From contig JANYAB010000107.1 of assembly GCA_025355225.1 (NCBI GenBank), positions 1-9,740 of the forward strand: DNA of 9,740 nucleotides, given 5' to 3'. The notes beneath the pieces were generated by a model. That model did no database searches and was not told where the DNA came from. It saw only the letters and a list, made by a program, of their open reading frames with translations. Shown here piece by piece: positions 6,258 through 9,740 of the stretch. The stretch is from Bacteroidota bacterium (lineage in GTDB: Bacteria > Bacteroidota > Bacteroidia > Sphingobacteriales > Sphingobacteriaceae). The position numbers and the translations under genes are program-made. The first letter of the stretch is position 1. The number at the start of each line of letters is the position of its first letter.

Positions 6258-6767
6258 ATGGATTTTTTGAAAATTTTTAGGAGGAGGACTGACCCAATAT
6301 TTTTGTACAATAGTAATAAAAGTGGCTATGAATTACTTAATGAAGGTTTATTATTTGAAGAAACTAACACCTTTTTAAAGTGGGGAACAGCGATCGAAGA
6401 ATTATCAAATAAGAATCAAGTAAGAAAAGAAAGAAGAAGCGACAGAACCATTTATCGTTGGGGAGAACAAACTATTTTAAGTGGATTGAGATTGGATTTA
6501 TCCACGATATATTGGGATCATCAGGCAGTAAATGATGTTAAAAGACTTAATTCAATTGGCTTTTGGTCGATAGGGGATAAAGAGGCGGAAAAGCATCTCG
6601 AAAGAATTTCGTCCCATTTAGAAGAGAAATTAGGCCTACCAGTTAGAAAAGAGATTGACAAGCAAGATGTTTCGCTGGAATGGAGAATTAAGGAGATTAA
6701 GCTTTCAATTAACTATTTTGAACGCCATGCTTATAAATTGCATTTCCAAATAGAGAAGACATGGTGA
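6258..6767 (+). CDS. Unrecognised small cytoplasmic protein
   Basis: A 169-residue protein I do not recognise. The ATG at 6258 is chosen over an in-frame TTG at 6252 because AGGA (6247-6250) sits 7 bases before it. The sequence has no signal peptide or membrane segment. It is rich in charged residues (FRRR near the start, KNQVRKERRSDR at 53-63) and in Trp (FLKWG at 39-43, IYRWGE at 65-70, IYWDH at 84-88, FWSIGD at 102-107, EWRIKEIKLSINYFERHAYKL at 141-161). The conserved-looking Trp-Gly pairs and the alternating hydrophobic end suggest a small mixed alpha/beta fold. Similar small, Trp-rich orphans in Bacteroidota are sometimes immunity proteins, but nothing here proves that. It follows nadB by 12 bp and overlaps the next gene by 7 bp (ATGGTGA), which suggests coupled translation. 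Confidence 0.65.
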   Translation: MDFLKIFRRRTDPIFLYNSNKSGYELLNEGLLFEETNTFLKWGTAIEELSNKNQVRKERRSDRTIYRWGEQTILSGLRLDLSTIYWDHQAVNDVKRLNSIGFWSIGDKEAEKHLERISSHLEEKLGLPVRKEIDKQDVSLEWRIKEIKLSINYFERHAYKLHFQIEKTW

Positions 6768-7558
6768 TTAGCTTTATTTGTACGATTACTGTTTTTCTAT
6801 TCGGTGGTAACCATAAGCCCAATACTTTTCAAGCAAAGCCGAATGTTAATGACACATCCTATTTAAAAACGCTTAAATATGAAAAATTGAATAGCCTGGT
6901 AAGCTATCATATTATACAAAACGGCAAATCTGTAAGTAAATTTAATTTGGTATTTACAATTAAGCCAATAGCAACATATTATTATTATCACCATAGATAT
7001 GAAAAACAGAAAAAAGATACTCAGCAATATGGTAAGGCGGGCGATTTAACAAAATTAATTCTAAGTAATAAATTTTCTAATAAGAAAGATTTTGATGGTC
7101 TATTTAGAATTAACGCGAAGAGCATGTTCGTTTATAAACCATGGATTTTGAACAAAATAACCGTCACACCAAAGACAAACGACGATAAAGAATTGCACGT
7201 CTTAATGAGTAAATTAGAAAAGGAAAAGTTTGTTAGTCATATTTCTTTGAGTACGACGGATTCGAAATCTTTAGGTTTTAAACATGGGTTTAAAAATAGT
7301 TATATAGCTGTATTACTTAAACCTACCTATCGGAATATAAAGGAAACGAATGATATACAAAAAACGCTTATGAAATGGGCCGATATTAAGGATGTGCTAA
7401 CTTCTGTAAGTTTTTTACTGGTTATAGCGAATATGAAACGATATATAGAATTACATCGCGAGAAAAGATGCAATGAGAGCGGAAAACGGGATTCGAACCC
7501 GCGGCCTTCAGTTTGGGAAACTGATGCTCTACCAGCTGAGCTATTTCCGCTAATTTAA
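6761..7558 (+). CDS. Unrecognised exported or membrane-anchored protein, 3' end antisense to tRNA-Gly
   Basis: A 265-codon frame I do not recognise. It starts at the ATG that overlaps the previous gene's TGA. Residues 3-16 (ISFICTITVFLFGG) are hydrophobic and look like a signal or anchor segment without a lipobox. The rest is Lys- and Tyr-rich with a YYYYHH run at 73-78, a central KNKITV/ELHVLMSKLEKEKF stretch, and a second hydrophobic patch at 213-223 (LTSVSFLLVIA). Residues 240-263 are encoded by the reverse strand of the tRNA-Gly gene; RDSNPRPSVWETDALPAELFP is the well-known false peptide of antisense tRNA sequence. The true protein therefore probably lost its own stop or was cut off at the tRNA, and the final 25 residues are unlikely to be functional. 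No stop occurs earlier in frame, so the coordinates run to 7558. The function is unknown. Confidence 0.55.
   Translation: MVISFICTITVFLFGGNHKPNTFQAKPNVNDTSYLKTLKYEKLNSLVSYHIIQNGKSVSKFNLVFTIKPIATYYYYHHRYEKQKKDTQQYGKAGDLTKLILSNKFSNKKDFDGLFRINAKSMFVYKPWILNKITVTPKTNDDKELHVLMSKLEKEKFVSHISLSTTDSKSLGFKHGFKNSYIAVLLKPTYRNIKETNDIQKTLMKWADIKDVLTSVSFLLVIANMKRYIELHREKRCNESGKRDSNPRPSVWETDALPAELFPLI
7478..7550 (-). tRNA. tRNA-Gly (anticodon CCC)
   Basis: Read on the minus strand, GCGGAAA (7550-7544) pairs perfectly with TTTCCGC (7485-7479). The D stem is GCTC/GAGC, the anticodon stem is TCAGT/ACTGA around TTCCCAA, giving anticodon CCC, and the T arm is GCGGG-TTCGAAT-CCCGT. The discriminator base is U (7478), as usual for bacterial tRNA-Gly, and CCA is not encoded. 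It reads glycine GGG codons. A perfect TAnnTTTG box lies just upstream at 7568-7561. The opposite strand is part of the reading frame 6761-7558. Confidence 0.96.
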
Positions 7559-7560
7559 GT

Positions 7561-7568
7561 CAAACATA
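7561..7568 (-). promoter_or_regulatory. -7 box of the tRNA-Gly promoter
   Basis: On the minus strand the bases are TATGTTTG, a full match to the Bacteroidota -7 consensus TAnnTTTG, ending 10 bases before the tRNA start at 7550. That spacing would put the transcription start only a few bases ahead of the mature tRNA. No strong -33 TTG is seen at the expected distance; short repeats occupy that stretch. Confidence 0.5.
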
Positions 7569-7572
7569 AAAA

Positions 7573-7608
7573 AATTCAATCAATAATTCACTAACTCACT
7601 AATTCAAC
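7573..7608. repeat. Short AATTCACT-type direct repeats
   Basis: AATTCAAT (7573), AATTCACT (7585), AACTCACT (7593) and AATTCAAC (7601) are near-identical 8-mers, the last three directly adjacent. They fill the leader between the tRNA promoter and the next ATG at 7620. The sequence is simple and AT-rich, and no function is evident. Confidence 0.5.
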
Positions 7609-7619
7609 AATTAAAAAGG

Positions 7620-8135
7620 ATGCCTGTTATACTACCTGTAAAAGATAAAAACCCTTCCTGGGGAAACGATTGCTTCATCGCCGAAAATGCCACCATTGTT
7701 GGCGATGTTACTATGGGCGACAATTGTTCAGTGTGGTTTAATGCGGTGATAAGAGGCGATGTGCATTACATCCGTATAGGCAACAACACCAATATACAGG
7801 ACGGGGCTGTAATACACGCCACCTATTTGCGTGCGCCAACTAATATTGGTAGTTATGTATCCATCGGTCATAATGCCCTGGTGCACGGCTGTACGCTCCA
7901 TGACCATGTGCTGATTGGAATGGGTGCAATAGTTATGGACCATGCGGTAGTAGAGGAGTTTGTGATTATTGGCGCTGGTTCGGTTGTGCTCGAAAAGACA
8001 ATTTGCGAGTCTGGTTATATATATGCAGGTACTCCTGCCAAAAAGATGAAAGCGCTAAGCGAGGAACAAAAGCAAATGCTTAAACAATTGCCAGATAATT
8101 ACATCATGTATGCCGGATGGTTTAAGGCTCTATAA
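7620..8135 (+). CDS. Gamma-carbonic-anhydrase-like hexapeptide-repeat protein
   Basis: A 171-residue cytoplasmic protein of the left-handed beta-helix family that includes YrdA, PaaY and Cam-type gamma-carbonic anhydrases. Hexapeptide repeats run from about residue 18 to 125 (FIAENATIVGDVTMGDNCSVWFNAVIRGD, IRIGNNTNIQDGAVIH, NIGSYVSIGHNALVHGCTLHDHVLIGMGAIVMDHAVV, IIGAGSVV). The zinc ligands expected for the family are present: H66 in AVIH, H84 in SIGH and H89 in ALVHG, as are R45-G46-D47 and Q60. The C-terminal helix (EEQKQMLKQLPDNYIMYA) is also typical. Members act as trimers. Some hydrate CO2 and others have unclear activity, so the ligands support metal binding but not a proven reaction. 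The ATG at 7620 follows AAAAAGG directly. Its end overlaps the convergent lipoprotein gene by 14 bp. Confidence 0.9.
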   Translation: MPVILPVKDKNPSWGNDCFIAENATIVGDVTMGDNCSVWFNAVIRGDVHYIRIGNNTNIQDGAVIHATYLRAPTNIGSYVSIGHNALVHGCTLHDHVLIGMGAIVMDHAVVEEFVIIGAGSVVLEKTICESGYIYAGTPAKKMKALSEEQKQMLKQLPDNYIMYAGWFKAL

Positions 8136-9740
8136 CTTCTTTTGGTATAACAATTGGTTCCTCTGCCTCCCAGTTTGATCTGAGCGTAATGTCTTTATCA
8201 TATAGCCAGATGTTTTCCGGCTGTCTTTTTTGTTTTACGTTTCCGCTATCCCATTTGCCATTGCGGTTACTGTCATAAACAACCCTTATTCTGTACTTAC
8301 CTATCCTGAAATTTTTATAAACCAATGAAGTGCTTTTAGTAATAGCATCGGTTCTTACTACCTTTTTTTCATCATTAAGTAATTCAACCACATAGGCTTT
8401 ACCTGTATCAGGAACGGTAACTTTTAAAGTCAATTGCCCATAATTATCGGCCCTGTCCAGTTGGATAGGTTTAATAATTTTTTTGTTTTTTTCACCATAA
8501 ATATTGGTCAAAGCACCCTCATTAAATATTAACTGATTTCTGCTATTAGATTTCCACGGGTATTTTAGTGTCAACATTTTTGCATTCGATGTATCTTTTA
8601 GCAAAGTATAGTTGGATACATTGACCGAGTCTTCATTGAGTGTTATCAACGAATTATCAAAATTTTCGATGGGCATGTTGGCCCTGATTGTCAAATCAGT
8701 ATTTGGTTTGAGTTTGCCATCAAGAGAGGTGCTGAACTGTAGTAAGAAGTTCCTTGTAAATGTTTCCTTCCGCCCCTTTCTGAGCGATACAGAATCCAAA
8801 GGTTTATTGTTTTGCAAAAAAGAAACGCGGATCGAATCAAAATCCATACTGCGCATGTAAATGATAGCCGTGTCCCTTGTTTTATTAAAATCAACAATTT
8901 TTTGCTGATCCAGCGTAGGCGGGTAAATAATCTTTACGGAAGGATTTTCTAAACTTTTAGTAAAAGTGAAAAACATTTTACCATCTGGATCAAAGTGATG
9001 GTCGAGCATTCTCAATTTGTCAGGCTCCTGTTTAAATAAAGTTAGGTGAATACCCGACGTATCTTTTCTCAAATGGATAGGATCTTTCTTAAAAGCGATC
9101 AGTTCATTATCGTTGTCATATATTCTATTCGGAGCGGTTTCTTTAAGAGCGTATATCCTGTAAACGCCTTCATGTAAATTATTAAGCGTAAAGTTTCCGG
9201 AGGAGTCGGTAGTTGCGTATATGGTTGGTTTCTTTTTCCCGAATAAGGCAGTGTCCTGTTTAGGTGTGAAAAGCATTACCGTAACGTCCTTATCTTTTTC
9301 CTGGGTCTGAATATCCTGTACTGAGCCCGACATGCTTAGCGAGTCGATATGGTTGCCGGTCGAGAAAACATAAGTAAAGTTTGGTAAAACATTTCCTTCA
9401 TTTAAATCAGCGATGGACTTACCGAAATTGATGACATAAGTGGTGTTTTTTTGTAATGAATCTTTAAAGTCTATTACTATAGATTTTTTACTGGTGTTAT
9501 AAGTTGGTAGTTTTTCTTGCGACGGGCTTATACTAATTTCCTGGAACGGATTTTTTAGAGAGAAGTACTCATCAAAGTCGAGCCGTATTTGCTTTGCCGA
9601 AAAATTGCGGGTCATGTTTGGGGGAGTAGCCTTCAACAATTTAGGTGGGGTACGGTCTTTTGGTCCGCCCTGCGGTTTTTGCATGCTGGCGCAGCCAAAC
9701 ACGACCAAAACAGTAATTAATAGCAGTAAATTTTTGCTGA
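8122..9740 (-). CDS. Lipoprotein with Big_5 Ig-like domain (5' end outside window)
   Basis: The frame is open to the window edge and encodes SKNLLLLITVLVVFGCASMQK, a lipoprotein signal with lipobox VFG-C. A TTG at 9708 inside this signal would be a wrong start; the true ATG lies beyond 9740. After the Cys comes a Pro/Gly-rich linker (QKPQGGPKDRTPPKLL), then a Big_5-type Ig-like domain for about 110 residues (PPNM..NFSAKQIRLDFDEYFSLKNP, IVIDFKDSLQKNTTYVINFG, DLNEGN). A small beta-sandwich carrying TDSSGNFTLNNLHEGVYRIYALKE follows. The last about 100 residues hold another such domain (GKYRIRVVYDSNRNGKWDSG) and end in PENIWLYDKDITLRSNWEAEEP. This matches a widespread Bacteroidota envelope lipoprotein of unknown role. 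The Cys is not followed by an acidic surface-export tag, so a periplasm-facing position is possible. No enzyme motif is seen. Confidence 0.82.
   Translation of the reverse strand, partial: SKNLLLLITVLVVFGCASMQKPQGGPKDRTPPKLLKATPPNMTRNFSAKQIRLDFDEYFSLKNPFQEISISPSQEKLPTYNTSKKSIVIDFKDSLQKNTTYVINFGKSIADLNEGNVLPNFTYVFSTGNHIDSLSMSGSVQDIQTQEKDKDVTVMLFTPKQDTALFGKKKPTIYATTDSSGNFTLNNLHEGVYRIYALKETAPNRIYDNDNELIAFKKDPIHLRKDTSGIHLTLFKQEPDKLRMLDHHFDPDGKMFFTFTKSLENPSVKIIYPPTLDQQKIVDFNKTRDTAIIYMRSMDFDSIRVSFLQNNKPLDSVSLRKGRKETFTRNFLLQFSTSLDGKLKPNTDLTIRANMPIENFDNSLITLNEDSVNVSNYTLLKDTSNAKMLTLKYPWKSNSRNQLIFNEGALTNIYGEKNKKIIKPIQLDRADNYGQLTLKVTVPDTGKAYVVELLNDEKKVVRTDAITKSTSLVYKNFRIGKYRIRVVYDSNRNGKWDSGNVKQKRQPENIWLYDKDITLRSNWEAEEPIVIPKEVIEP

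Noticed and set aside
7478..7550. Arg/Pro-rich C-terminal domain of the 265-codon protein
   Set aside because: This peptide is simply the antisense translation of tRNA-Gly, a well-known annotation artefact.
9706..9708. TTG as start of the large lipoprotein
   Set aside because: It lies inside the lipoprotein signal peptide. The frame continues upstream to the window edge, with the hydrophobic stretch needed before the lipobox Cys.

Overview
The window looks like chromosomal DNA from a Bacteroidota bacterium, most likely a Sphingobacteriaceae member of the Mucilaginibacter/Pedobacter kind. This is inferred from the protein style (nadA, nadB and thiL variants, a DUF6263-type exported protein, a lipoprotein with an Ig-like Big_5 domain), the AT-rich spacers, the promoter-like TAnnTTTG boxes and the short AGTC-heptad and CCCCT-palindrome repeats. 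No search was run.

Layout. 1-127 is the 3' end of rmuC (+). 142-1002 is an Mrr-type restriction endonuclease gene (+), followed at 1021-1074 by a second, diverged copy of the rmuC 3' end. 1091-1122 is a heptad AGTC repeat. On the minus strand come nadA (4245-3253), thiL (3143-2097) and a secreted DUF6263-like protein (2034-1186), probably one transcription direction, with a palindromic intergenic repeat between nadA and thiL. A 407-bp AT-rich divergent control region (4246-4652) separates nadA from nadB (4653-6245, +). Behind nadB are two unrecognised, tightly linked genes (6258-6767 and 6761-7558), the second running antisense through a tRNA-Gly(CCC) gene (7478-7550, -). A gamma-carbonic-anhydrase-like protein (7620-8135, +) follows. 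It overlaps tail-to-tail with a large lipoprotein gene (8122-9740, -) whose start lies beyond the window edge.

Function. NadB and NadA carry out the two steps from L-aspartate to quinolinate in de novo NAD synthesis, and their divergent arrangement suggests shared control. ThiL makes thiamine diphosphate. The other genes are housekeeping or envelope genes, except the Mrr enzyme, which is a defence gene. The most notable structure is that this defence gene sits between two versions of the rmuC tail, which looks like an insertion at the 3' end of rmuC that supplied a replacement gene end and left the displaced one downstream. The pair of orphan genes behind nadB, one ending inside an antisense tRNA, is the second region that looks accessory.
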